Below, one piece after another: positions 30,839 to 39,081 of a stretch of DNA of 64,000 nt. Below the pieces are notes generated by a model. That model did no database searches and was not told where the DNA came from. It worked only from the letters and a program-made list of their open reading frames with translations. This DNA comes from Amycolatopsis anabasis. GTDB taxonomy: Bacteria > Actinomycetota > Actinomycetes > Mycobacteriales > Pseudonocardiaceae. The translations under genes were made by a program, and so were the position numbers. Position 1 is the stretch's first letter. Each line of letters begins with the position of its first letter. The DNA is taken from contig NZ_VTHK01000026.1 in the NCBI RefSeq assembly GCF_009765355.1, forward strand, positions 1 to 64,000. Reading direction: 5' to 3'.

Positions 30839-32728
30839 TCAGGCCTTCCTCTCCGGGTGCGCGGTCAGTTCGCCTTCGGTGTAGTACTTCTCCAGCTCGG
30901 TCACCTCGAACAGTTCGAGCAGGTCCTGCCGGAGCGGGGTCTGTTCCTTGGGCGTCACCGAAACCCCGTCGCCGTCCGCCGCGCAGACGAGGAGGGTGTT
31001 GCGCCATTTGGCGTCCATCTTCGGGAAGTCGTCCCGGGTGTGGCCGCCCCGGCTTTCCGTGCGCTGCAACGCCGCCCGCGCGACGCATTCGCTGACCAGC
31101 AACATGTTCCGCAGGTCCAGCGCCAGATGCCAGCCGGGGTTGAACTGCCGGTGGCCTTCCACGCCGACGACCGCGGCGCGTTCCTTCAGGTCGCCGAGGC
31201 GTTCCAGCGCCTGTTCCATCTCCTCGGACTTGCGGATGATGCCGACCAGGTCGTTCATCGTCTGCTGCAGTTCGTGGTGCACCGAGTACGGGTTCTCCGC
31301 GGCGTCCCGTTCGAAGGGCGCCAGCGCGGCCTTCGCGGCACTGTCCACAGCGGACTGCGCTACGGCGGGCCGCTTTTCCAGCGCTTCCACGTAGTCGGCG
31401 GCGCCGAGTCCCGCGCGGCGACCGAAGACCAGCAGGTCCGACAGTGAGTTCCCGCCGAGGCGGTTCGAACCGTGCATGCCACCGGAACACTCACCGGCGG
31501 CGAACAGGCCCGGCACGCTCGAGGACGCGCTGTCCGGATCGACCTCGATCCCGCCCATCACGTAGTGGCAGGTCGGGCCGACCTCCATCGGCTCGGCGGT
31601 GATGTCGACGTCGGCGAGTTCCTTGAACTGGTGGTACATCGACGGCAGGCGCCGCTTGATCTCCTCGGCGGACAGGCGGCTCGCGATGTCCAGGAACACG
31701 CCACCGTGCGGGGATCCGCGCCCGGCCTTGACCTCCGAGTTGATCGCCCGGGCGACCTCGTCGCGGGGCAGCAGGTCGGGGGTGCGCCGGTTGTTGTCGG
31801 CGTCGGCGTACCAGCGGTCCGCCTCCTCCGGGCTGTCCGCGTACTGCCCCTTGAACACGTCCGGCACGTATTCGAACATGAACCGCTCGCCGTCGGAGTT
31901 CTTCAGCACGCCGCCGTCGCCGCGCACGCCCTCGGTGACCAGGATGCCCTTCACGCTCGGCGGCCAGACCATCCCGGTCGGGTGGAACTGCACGAACTCC
32001 ATGTTGATCAGGTTCGCGCCCGCCCGCAGCGCCAGCGCGTGCCCGTCACCGGTGTACTCCCACGAGTTCGAGGTGACCTTGAACGACTTCCCGATCCCGC
32101 CGGTGGCCAGCACCACGGCCGGGGTCTCGAACAGGATGAACCGCCCGCTCTCCCGCCAGTAGCCGAAGGCCCCGGCGATGCGGCCGTCTTCCTTGATCAG
32201 CTCGGTGATCGTGCACTCGGCGAAGACCTTGAGCTTCGCCTCGTAGTCACCGTGCTCCTTGAAGTCCTCCTGCTGCAGCGAAACGATCTTCTGCTGCATC
32301 GTGCGGATCAGCTCGAGGCCGGTGCGGTCCCCGACGTGCGCGAGCCGCGGGTAGGTGTGCCCGCCGAAGTTGCGCTGGCTGATCCGGCCGTCGGCGGTCC
32401 GGTCGAACAGGGCGCCGTAGGTCTCCAGCTCCCAGACCCGGTCCGGCGCCTCCTTGGCGTGCAGCTCGGCCATCCGCCAGTTGTTCAGGAACTTCCCGCC
32501 CCGCATGGTGTCGCGGAAGTGCACCTGCCAGTTGTCGTTGGCGTTCGCGTTGCCCATGGACGCCGCGCAGCCGCCCTCGGCCATGACGGTGTGCGCCTTG
32601 CCGAACAGCGATTTGCACACCACCGCGACCGACAGGCCGCGTTCCCGGGCCTCGATGACCGCGCGGAGACCGGCGCCACCCGCGCCGATCACCACCACGT
32701 CATAGTTGAGCCGCTCGACCTCGGTCAT
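30839..32728 (-). CDS. sdhA: Succinate dehydrogenase flavoprotein subunit
   Basis: 629 residues. The FAD-binding N-terminus is DVVVIGAGGAGLRAVIEA, and the FAD-linking His-region is KAHTVMAEGGCAASMGN. QFHPTG and the HYVMGGIEVD block complete the active site. It oxidises succinate to fumarate. The ATG at 32728 follows GAGG about 11 bases upstream. A TGTCCACAGCGGACT palindrome-like word occurs at 31342-31356. It is of the Sdh1 (Rv0248c-like) type. Confidence 0.92.
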   Translation of the reverse strand: MTEVERLNYDVVVIGAGGAGLRAVIEARERGLSVAVVCKSLFGKAHTVMAEGGCAASMGNANANDNWQVHFRDTMRGGKFLNNWRMAELHAKEAPDRVWELETYGALFDRTADGRISQRNFGGHTYPRLAHVGDRTGLELIRTMQQKIVSLQQEDFKEHGDYEAKLKVFAECTITELIKEDGRIAGAFGYWRESGRFILFETPAVVLATGGIGKSFKVTSNSWEYTGDGHALALRAGANLINMEFVQFHPTGMVWPPSVKGILVTEGVRGDGGVLKNSDGERFMFEYVPDVFKGQYADSPEEADRWYADADNNRRTPDLLPRDEVARAINSEVKAGRGSPHGGVFLDIASRLSAEEIKRRLPSMYHQFKELADVDITAEPMEVGPTCHYVMGGIEVDPDSASSSVPGLFAAGECSGGMHGSNRLGGNSLSDLLVFGRRAGLGAADYVEALEKRPAVAQSAVDSAAKAALAPFERDAAENPYSVHHELQQTMNDLVGIIRKSEEMEQALERLGDLKERAAVVGVEGHRQFNPGWHLALDLRNMLLVSECVARAALQRTESRGGHTRDDFPKMDAKWRNTLLVCAADGDGVSVTPKEQTPLRQDLLELFEVTELEKYYTEGELTAHPERKA

Positions 32729-32765
32729 GAAAATGTCACCTCGGAGCCTTTTGTTGACGACGCTG

Positions 32766-33599
32766 TCAATTGATGAACCGCAGATCCGCGATGGCGCCAC
32801 TGGCTACGAGCATCACGTACAGGTCGGTGAGGACCAGGGTGCCGAGCGTCGTCCAGGCCAGCGACATGTGCCGGTTGTTCAGTTTGGTGATCTGGGTCCA
32901 CATCCAGTACCGCACCGGATGTTTCGAGAAGTGCTTGAGCCTGCCCCCGGTGATGTGGCGGCAGGAATGGCAGGAAAGCGTGTACGCCCACAGCAGGATC
33001 ACGTTGCCGAGCAGAATGATGTTGCCGAGGCCGAAACCGAATCCGCCGCCCTTTCCGTGGAACGCGATGATCGCGTCGTAGGTGTTGATGATCGAGACGA
33101 CCAGGGCGACGTAGAAGAAATACCGGTGCACGTTCTGGATGATGAGCGGCAGCCGGGTCTCGCCGGTGTACTTCGCGTGCGGTTCGGCGACCGCGCAGGC
33201 CGGCGGGGAGAACCACACCGAGCGGTAGTACGCCTTGCGGTAGTAGTAGCAGGTCAACCGGAAGCCGAGCAGGAACGGCAGCACCACGAAACCGAGCGGG
33301 ATGAAGCCCGGCAGTTCGCCGAACGGGGTGCCGAAATGGCTCGAACCGGGAACGCAGGATTCGCTGAGGCACGGTGAATAGAACGGGGTCAGGTAGTGGT
33401 AGTCCTCGACCCAGTACGCGGTCCGCACGAACGACCGGATCGTCGCGTAGATGACGAACGTCGCGAGGCCCAGCGTCGTGAGCAGTGGCGGCAGCCACCA
33501 TCGATCGGTGCGCAGGGTGCGCTCGGGTATCCGGGCCCGCGCCGGCGCGCGAACCCCGGTACCCACCCGGCTGGCCTCGTTGCTAGCCGGCGCGCTCAC
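32766..33599 (-). CDS. sdhC: Succinate dehydrogenase membrane anchor (Rv0249c-like)
   Basis: 277 residues in one polypeptide with five to six helices and several His in or near the membrane, as in the mycobacterial Sdh1 anchor. It also has a pair of cysteines in SPCLSESCVPG and another in SCHSCRH. It would bind haem and quinone. The GTG start at 33599 overlaps the stop of the small gene before it. It is followed 37 bases later by sdhA. Confidence 0.85.
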   Translation of the reverse strand: MSAPASNEASRVGTGVRAPARARIPERTLRTDRWWLPPLLTTLGLATFVIYATIRSFVRTAYWVEDYHYLTPFYSPCLSESCVPGSSHFGTPFGELPGFIPLGFVVLPFLLGFRLTCYYYRKAYYRSVWFSPPACAVAEPHAKYTGETRLPLIIQNVHRYFFYVALVVSIINTYDAIIAFHGKGGGFGFGLGNIILLGNVILLWAYTLSCHSCRHITGGRLKHFSKHPVRYWMWTQITKLNNRHMSLAWTTLGTLVLTDLYVMLVASGAIADLRFIN

Positions 33600-33886
33600 C
33601 GCTGGTCACGCTGGTAGCCGCCGACACCCTCGTCGTCAGCGCCTTGCCAGAGTGAAGGGTCGTACGGGGTATCGGGCACCACCACGACGTTGGACCGGTC
33701 GACCGGCTTCGCCTGCGCGGGCACCTTGGTTTCGTCGAGGTCCCCGGCGTCGATGTCCAGCCGCTCCACGTCGTTCGCGAGCCTGCGCACCGCCGACGCG
33801 TCGCCGTAACGCGAGCGCAGCGCGCCGACGCACTGCCTGAGTTGTCCGATGGTACGGCGAAGTTCAGCGATTTCTGTGGTGGACAT
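33596..33886 (-). CDS. Conserved small protein preceding sdh operon (Rv0250c-like)
   Basis: 96 residues. A helical N-terminal half (EIAELRRTIGQLRQCVGALR) and an acidic, Pro/Asp-rich C-terminal half (VVVPDTPYDPSLWQGADDEG). It is the first gene of the operon and overlaps the anchor gene by GTGA. A gene of the same size and place precedes Sdh1 in mycobacteria. Function unknown; an assembly or accessory role is inferred from coupling. Confidence 0.75.
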   Translation of the reverse strand: MSTTEIAELRRTIGQLRQCVGALRSRYGDASAVRRLANDVERLDIDAGDLDETKVPAQAKPVDRSNVVVVPDTPYDPSLWQGADDEGVGGYQRDQR

Positions 33887-34148
33887 CCAAACCTCCGCGG
33901 GTCAGTCCGGCGGCGCGTCGAGTGGAGCGGTGGCGGTCTCAACGCCTCTGTGCCCGACTCTGCCTTGCCATGTGCAGTGTGACAAGTAGCACACACCTCG
34001 TAGATGCCGTGATCGGGGTCACCTTAAACGATCTTCTTAATCGATTTTGATTCGGCGTCCCCGGAGCGGTACTGTGGCCACTGTCACCAGCGAGCGACGC
34101 CAGCGCTGCCGTCCGCCGACCAGCTGAATTCCCGAGGCGGAGGCGCCG

Positions 34149-36026
34149 ATGAGCAACGCCCGTCCTGACCATGTCCACCCGGTGGTCGCCGAGGTCACCG
34201 CGCGCATCGCGGCGCGCAGTGCCGACAGCCGGTACGCCTACCTCGAGCGCATGGCCGCCGCACGTGCCGAAGGCCCGGTCCGCGCCGGGATGGCGTGCAG
34301 CAACCTGGCCCACGGTTTCGCGGCGTGCGGCGGGGCCGACCGGCTCGCGATCCGCGGCCTGACCAAGCCCGGTATCGCGATCGTCTCGGCGTACAATGAT
34401 CTGCTCTCCGCCCACCAGCCGCTGCACGAGTACCCGGCGTGGCTCAAGGACGCGGCCCGGGAGGCGGGCGGGGTCGCGCAGTTCGCGGGCGGCGTCCCGG
34501 CCATGTGCGACGGCATCACCCAGGGGCGCGCCGGGATGGAGCTCTCGCTGTTCAGCCGCGAGGTGATCGCGATGGCCACCGGGGTCGCGCTGTCGCACGA
34601 GATGTTCGACGGCGCGCTGCTGCTCGGGGTGTGCGACAAGATCGTTCCGGGGCTGCTGATCGGCGCGCTGGCGTTCGGGCACCTCCCCGCGATCCTGGTG
34701 CCCGCCGGGCCGATGAGCTCCGGCTTGCCGAACAAGGAGAAGGCGCGGGTGCGGCAGTTGTTCGCCGAGGGGCGCGCGACCCGCGAGGACCTGCTGGAGG
34801 CCGAATCGGCTTCCTACCATTCGGCGGGCACGTGCACGTTCTACGGCACCGCGAACTCCAATCAGCTCGTGGTCGAGGTGATGGGCCTGCACCTGCCCGG
34901 CGCCAGTTTCGTGCCGCCCGGGACGCCGCTGCGGCGGGCGCTGACCGAGGAGGCCGCGCGCCGGGTCGTCGCGCTCTCCCGGGGGCCGGAGTACACGCCG
35001 ATCGCCGAGGTGGTCGACGAATGCTCGATCGTCAACGGGGTGGTGGCGCTGCTGGCCACCGGCGGCTCGACGAACCACACGCTGCACCTGGTGGCGGTCG
35101 CCGCGGCCGCCGGGATCCGGCTCACCTGGGACGATTTCGCGGACCTGTCGGCGATCGTGCCCTTGCTGGCGAACGTCTACCCCAACGGCAGCGCGGACAT
35201 CAACCACTTCCACGCGGCGGGCGGGGTGCAGTTCCTGATCGGCACGCTGCTGGACGCGGGGCTGCTGCACGCGGATGTCCGCACGGTCGCCGGATACGGG
35301 CTGGATCGCTACCGCCGCGAGCCGATCCTCGACGGTGATCGCCTGGTGTGGCGCGAGGTGCCCACCCGCTCCCTGGACGAAGCCGTGCTGCGGCCCGCGG
35401 ACAACCCGTTCGCACCGGACGGCGGCCTGCGGATGCTCAGCGGGAACCTCGGCCGCGCGGTGATCAAGGTGTCGGCGGTCGCCCGGGAGCACCGCGTGGT
35501 GCGGGCCCCGGCCCGGGTCTTCACCACGCAGGAGGCGTTCGACGCCGCGTTCCGCGCCGGTGAACTGGATCGCGATGTCGTGGTGGTGCTCCGCAACCAG
35601 GGCCCGCGGGCGAACGGGATGCCCGAGCTGCACGGGTTGACGCCCGCACTGGGTGTGCTGATGGATCGCGGGCACCGGGTCGCGCTGATCACCGACGGCC
35701 GGATGTCGGGCGCCTCGGGCAAGATCCCGGCGGCGATCCAGCTGACCCCGGAAGCGGCCGCCGGTGGCCCGATCGCCCGGATCGCGGACGGCGACCTCGT
35801 CCAGCTCGACGCCGACAACCGCGAACTCGACGTGCTGGTGAGCGAGCGCGAGCTGACCGGACGGGACGTGCCGGACGCGCCGCCGGACGAGGCGTCCTGG
35901 GTCGGGACCGGCCGGGAACTCTTCGCGTCGCTGCGCCGCGCGGTGGGCCCGGCCGATCAGGGGGCCAGCGTGTTCGGCGGGATGACGCCGGGCCACTTCG
36001 GCGCCTCGCCCGAGGCTTGGGTGTGA
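34149..36026 (+). CDS. edd: 6-phosphogluconate dehydratase
   Basis: An Fe-S dehydratase of the IlvD/Edd family, 625 residues. It converts 6-phosphogluconate to 2-keto-3-deoxy-6-phosphogluconate. Visible blocks are GIAIVSAYNDLLSAHQP, AMCDGITQGRAGMELSLFSR, GVCDKIVPG and TCTFYGTANSNQ, with the cluster cysteines. LITDGRMSGASGKIPAAI follows near the C-terminus. The length and the NKEKARVRQLFAEG segment favour Edd over IlvD. The 6-phosphogluconate aldolase gene follows, giving a complete Entner-Doudoroff pair. Confidence 0.93.
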   Translation: MSNARPDHVHPVVAEVTARIAARSADSRYAYLERMAAARAEGPVRAGMACSNLAHGFAACGGADRLAIRGLTKPGIAIVSAYNDLLSAHQPLHEYPAWLKDAAREAGGVAQFAGGVPAMCDGITQGRAGMELSLFSREVIAMATGVALSHEMFDGALLLGVCDKIVPGLLIGALAFGHLPAILVPAGPMSSGLPNKEKARVRQLFAEGRATREDLLEAESASYHSAGTCTFYGTANSNQLVVEVMGLHLPGASFVPPGTPLRRALTEEAARRVVALSRGPEYTPIAEVVDECSIVNGVVALLATGGSTNHTLHLVAVAAAAGIRLTWDDFADLSAIVPLLANVYPNGSADINHFHAAGGVQFLIGTLLDAGLLHADVRTVAGYGLDRYRREPILDGDRLVWREVPTRSLDEAVLRPADNPFAPDGGLRMLSGNLGRAVIKVSAVAREHRVVRAPARVFTTQEAFDAAFRAGELDRDVVVVLRNQGPRANGMPELHGLTPALGVLMDRGHRVALITDGRMSGASGKIPAAIQLTPEAAAGGPIARIADGDLVQLDADNRELDVLVSERELTGRDVPDAPPDEASWVGTGRELFASLRRAVGPADQGASVFGGMTPGHFGASPEAWV

Positions 36027-36070
36027 GGAACGTAGGCTTGCCCGCGGAGGCGATTGTGGAGGTGCCTGAC

Positions 36071-36703
36071 GTGACAACGGGATCCGACCTGCTCGACCTG
36101 TCGCCGGTGATGCCGGTCGTGGTGCTGGACGACGCCGAGGACGCCGTGCCGGTGGCCGAGGCGCTGCTGGCCGGCGGGATCCGGGTCATCGAGCTGACCC
36201 TGCGGACGCCCGTCGCCGTGGAGGCGATCCGGCGGGTCGCCGCGAAGGTGCCGGACATCGTGGTGGGCGCCGGGACGGTCACCTCGCCCGAACAGGCCGC
36301 CGAAGCCGCCGAAGCGGGGGCGGCGTTCCTGGTGACTCCGGGGTGCACGGACCGGGTGCTCGACGGCGCGTTCGCGACCGGCCTGCCGTTCCTGCCCGGG
36401 GCGAGCACGGTTTCCGAAGCGATGCGCCTGGGCGAACGCGGGCTGACCGCGCTCAAGTTCTTCCCGGCCGAACCCAGCGGCGGAGTCGGCTACCTGCGCT
36501 CGATCGCCGGACCGCTACCGGGGTTGCGGTTCTGCCCGACCGGCGGCATCACCGTGGAAAGCGCACCGCGCTACCTGGCACTGTCCACTGTGGGCTGTGT
36601 CGGCGGCTCCTGGCTCACGCCGAAGGACGCCTTGGCGCGCAAAGACTTCGCCCACATCGAAACCCTCGCCCGCGAAGCCGCCGCCCTGCGCCCGGGAGCC
36701 TGA
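36071..36703 (+). CDS. eda: KDPG aldolase (2-keto-3-deoxy-6-phosphogluconate aldolase)
   Basis: A 210-residue class I aldolase that splits KDPG to pyruvate and glyceraldehyde 3-phosphate. IELTLRTP holds the catalytic Glu, VVGAGTVTS and LVTPGC follow, and ALKFFPAE carries the Schiff-base Lys. GTG 36071 has GGAGG exactly eight bases upstream; an ATG at 36017 overlapping edd is an alternative but has a weak site. It contains a TGTCCACTGTGGGCT word (36582-36596). Confidence 0.9.
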   Translation: MTTGSDLLDLSPVMPVVVLDDAEDAVPVAEALLAGGIRVIELTLRTPVAVEAIRRVAAKVPDIVVGAGTVTSPEQAAEAAEAGAAFLVTPGCTDRVLDGAFATGLPFLPGASTVSEAMRLGERGLTALKFFPAEPSGGVGYLRSIAGPLPGLRFCPTGGITVESAPRYLALSTVGCVGGSWLTPKDALARKDFAHIETLAREAAALRPGA

Positions 36704-36732
36704 GGCGCCGCGAGCCGCAGCCCCGTCGGTCC

Positions 36733-36930
36733 CGAGGTCCCGTTCCGGTCGCGCGAGTTCCCCACTCCGGTCCAGCGAGTTCCGCGTTCCGGACGGATTC
36801 GCCTGCCGGAGCGCGAGGCTCGCGTGCGCGAGTGTGCAACTCGCGTGCGCGAACGTTGAACTCGCTTACCCGAGTGTTGATTCGTCTGCCGGAACGGGGA
36901 ACTCGGGCTACCGGAGCGCGGGGCTCGCGC
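36733..36930. repeat. Mixed 21/22-bp iteron array between eda and recX
   Basis: Three inverted 22-bp-type cores start at 36733, 36754 and 36776. They are followed by 21-base units at 36806, 36827, 36848 and 36869, then two more at 36889 and 36911. The two variants grade into each other here, showing they are one family. The array fills the convergent gap between eda and recX. Confidence 0.8.
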
Positions 36931-36936
36931 GGCGGG

Positions 36937-37485
36937 TCAGTCGGTGGTGACGTCGTCGAGGAGGGTGGACTCGGCGCCGGCGTCGCGGAGTTCGTCGCGG
37001 ATCACCGAGTAAGCCAGCCCCTGCGGGTAACCCTTGCGCGCGAGCATGCCGAGCAGGCGCCTGGTCACGGTCTGCTCGTCGAGCGTGGTCATGCTCCGGA
37101 GCCGCTTGCGCACCAGCTCGCGCGCCCGCTCCTCCTCGGCCTCCCGGTCGACCTCGCCCGCCGCCTGCGCCGCGACCGAACCGTCCACCCCCTTGCGCTT
37201 CAGCTCGGCCACGAGCGCGTTTCTCGCCAGCCCCTGGTGGGCATGGCGAGAACGCACCCACAGCTCCGCGAACGCGGCGTCGTCGATCAGCCCGGCGTTG
37301 TCGAGTTTCCCCAGGATGGTTTCCCGGGTGTCCTCGTCAAACCCCTTGCGGCGCAACGCCTGCCGCAGTTCCTCCTTGGTCCGCGGCCGCGCCGCGAGCA
37401 AGTCGAAGCACACGTCCTTCGCCGACTTGCCCGCCTGCGAACCCCGGCCGGGAGACGGGTCACCTTCCGGCCCGTCAACGTGCAA
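36937..37485 (-). CDS. recX: Regulatory protein RecX
   Basis: 182 residues of three-helix repeats (LLAARPRTKEELRQALRRKG, AELWVRSRHAHQGLARNALV), which bind along RecA filaments and limit their activity. It lies 11 bases after recA on the same strand and is surely co-transcribed with it, hence LexA-controlled. The start at 37485 is the first reasonable one; a slightly different start is possible. Confidence 0.92.
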   Translation of the reverse strand: MHVDGPEGDPSPGRGSQAGKSAKDVCFDLLAARPRTKEELRQALRRKGFDEDTRETILGKLDNAGLIDDAAFAELWVRSRHAHQGLARNALVAELKRKGVDGSVAAQAAGEVDREAEEERARELVRKRLRSMTTLDEQTVTRRLLGMLARKGYPQGLAYSVIRDELRDAGAESTLLDDVTTD

Positions 37486-37496
37486 CGGTCAACCTC

Positions 37497-38537
37497 CTAG
37501 AAATCGACCGGGGCGGGCACGGTTTCTTCGGCGTCGAGCTGGGGACCGAGGCCGAGCTTCTCCTTGATCCGCTTCTCGATCTCGTTGGCGATGTCGGGGT
37601 TGTCGCGCAGGAACTTCCGCGCGTTCTCCTTGCCCTGCCCGAGCTGGTCGCCCTCGTAGGTGTACCAGGCGCCGGATTTGCGCAGGATGCCCTGATCCAC
37701 GCCCATGTCGATGAGCGAACCTTCGCGGGACACGCCCTGGCCGTAGAGGATGTCGAACTCGGCCTGCTTGAACGGCGGCGCGACCTTGTTCTTCACGACC
37801 TTGACCCGGGTGCGGTTGCCGACCGGCTCGCCACCGTCCTTGAGCGTCTCGATGCGGCGCACGTCCAGCCGGACCGAGGCGTAGAACTTCAGCGCCTTAC
37901 CACCGGTGGTGGTCTCCGGGGAGCCGAACATGACGCCGACCTTCTCGCGGAGCTGGTTGATGAAGATCGCCGTGGTGCCGGAGTTGCTCAGCGCACCGGT
38001 GATCTTGCGCAGCGCCTGGCTCATCAGCCGGGCCTGCAGACCCACGTGCGAGTCACCCATCTCGCCCTCGATCTCGGCGCGCGGCACGAGCGCGGCCACC
38101 GAGTCGATCACCAGGATGTCCAGCGCGCCGGAGCGGATCAGCATGTCCGCGATCTCCAGCGCCTGCTCACCGGTGTCCGGCTGGGAGACCAGCAGCGCGT
38201 CGGTGTCCACGCCGAGCTTCTTGGCGTACTCCGGGTCCAGCGCGTGCTCCGCGTCGATGAACGCGGCGATCCCGCCCGACCGCTGTGCGTTGGCCACCGC
38301 GTGCAGGGCGACCGTGGTCTTACCGGAGGACTCCGGGCCGTAGATCTCCACCACGCGGCCGCGGGGCAGCCCGCCGATCCCGAGCGCGATGTCGAGCGCG
38401 ATGGCGCCGGTGGGGATCACGGCGATCGGGGCCCGGCCCTCGTCGCCGAGACGCATGACCGAGCCCTTGCCGTACTGCTTGTCGATCTGGGCAAGGGCGA
38501 GCTCGAGCGCCTTGTCCCTGTCCGGTGCTGCTGGCAT
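37497..38537 (-). CDS. recA: Recombinase RecA
   Basis: 346 residues. Walker A is GPESSGKTT, the catalytic Glu/MAW-like region AFIDAEHALDPEYA, Walker B LDILVIDSVAALVP, and loop L2 is in FINQLREKVGVMFGSPETTTGGKAL. No intein is present. It promotes strand exchange and LexA self-cleavage in the SOS response. A LexA box lies 122 bases upstream. Confidence 0.98.
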   Translation of the reverse strand: MPAAPDRDKALELALAQIDKQYGKGSVMRLGDEGRAPIAVIPTGAIALDIALGIGGLPRGRVVEIYGPESSGKTTVALHAVANAQRSGGIAAFIDAEHALDPEYAKKLGVDTDALLVSQPDTGEQALEIADMLIRSGALDILVIDSVAALVPRAEIEGEMGDSHVGLQARLMSQALRKITGALSNSGTTAIFINQLREKVGVMFGSPETTTGGKALKFYASVRLDVRRIETLKDGGEPVGNRTRVKVVKNKVAPPFKQAEFDILYGQGVSREGSLIDMGVDQGILRKSGAWYTYEGDQLGQGKENARKFLRDNPDIANEIEKRIKEKLGLGPQLDAEETVPAPVDF

Positions 38538-38658
38538 TCAATCCACCTCGTTCGTTGGAGCGGAGCTTTCGGGTCCGACGCTACGGGCGGGGACCGACAA
38601 TTCCAGGCCTCGGCGGCAATCTGTGGACAGCCGACCCCGGTGTGGACAACACCCTAGA

Positions 38659-38672
38659 CGAACACTTGTTCG
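38659..38672. promoter_or_regulatory. LexA (SOS) box upstream of recA
   Basis: CGAACACTTGTTCG fits the actinobacterial SOS box CGAAC-N4-GTTCG. It lies 122 bases before the recA start, between recA and the DUF3046 gene. Confidence 0.85.
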
Positions 38673-38721
38673 AGGCCGGAACCGACACACCCCTAGCGTA
38701 AGATTTCGCGGCTCCGGATCC

Positions 38722-38916
38722 TCAGCGACGCTCCGCGGGGATGTCGAAAGCGGCGCAGACCTCGCGCCAGACCTCCTTGGCCGTCACCCCGGCCGCCAGC
38801 GCCTCCTCGACGGTGCGCCCGCCGAGGCCGCTGAACACGTGATCTTTGGACAGGGTTTCGGCCCGGCCGGGGCCGAACTCCTCCGCCATCAGCCGCCGGA
38901 ACACCGTGATACGCAT
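38722..38916 (-). CDS. DUF3046 protein
   Basis: 64 residues beginning MRITVFRRLMAEEFGPG, with VFSGLGGRTVEEALAAG and KEVWREVCAAFDIP. This is the small actinobacterial DUF3046 family, which usually sits directly upstream of recA (Rv2738c in M. tuberculosis), as here. Function is unknown. ATG 38916 gives the family length. Confidence 0.85.
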   Translation of the reverse strand: MRITVFRRLMAEEFGPGRAETLSKDHVFSGLGGRTVEEALAAGVTAKEVWREVCAAFDIPAERR

Positions 38917-38957
38917 CGATCCCAGCGTAGTGGGCGTCGCGCACGTACTGTGAGGGC

Positions 38958-39080
38958 ATGCCGCTCGCCCAGGACATCCCCGCATGGGGCTCGACCGGAC
39001 TCGCGATCGCCTCGATCCTGACCCTGGTCGCCGCCCTCGTGGTCCTGCTGCGCAACTGGCGCAACACCCGGGGGAAGTGA
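38958..39080 (+). CDS. Small single-span membrane peptide
   Basis: 40 residues (ATG 38958, TGA at 39078): a short polar start, one clear hydrophobic span (LAIASILTLVAALVVLL) and a basic tail (RNWRNTRGK). GAGGG lies just upstream. It is divergent from DUF3046 and its stop is one base from the end of the convergent Hsp70-like gene. Function unknown; the transmembrane pattern and ribosome site support it. Confidence 0.55.
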   Translation: MPLAQDIPAWGSTGLAIASILTLVAALVVLLRNWRNTRGK

Positions 39081-39081
39081 C

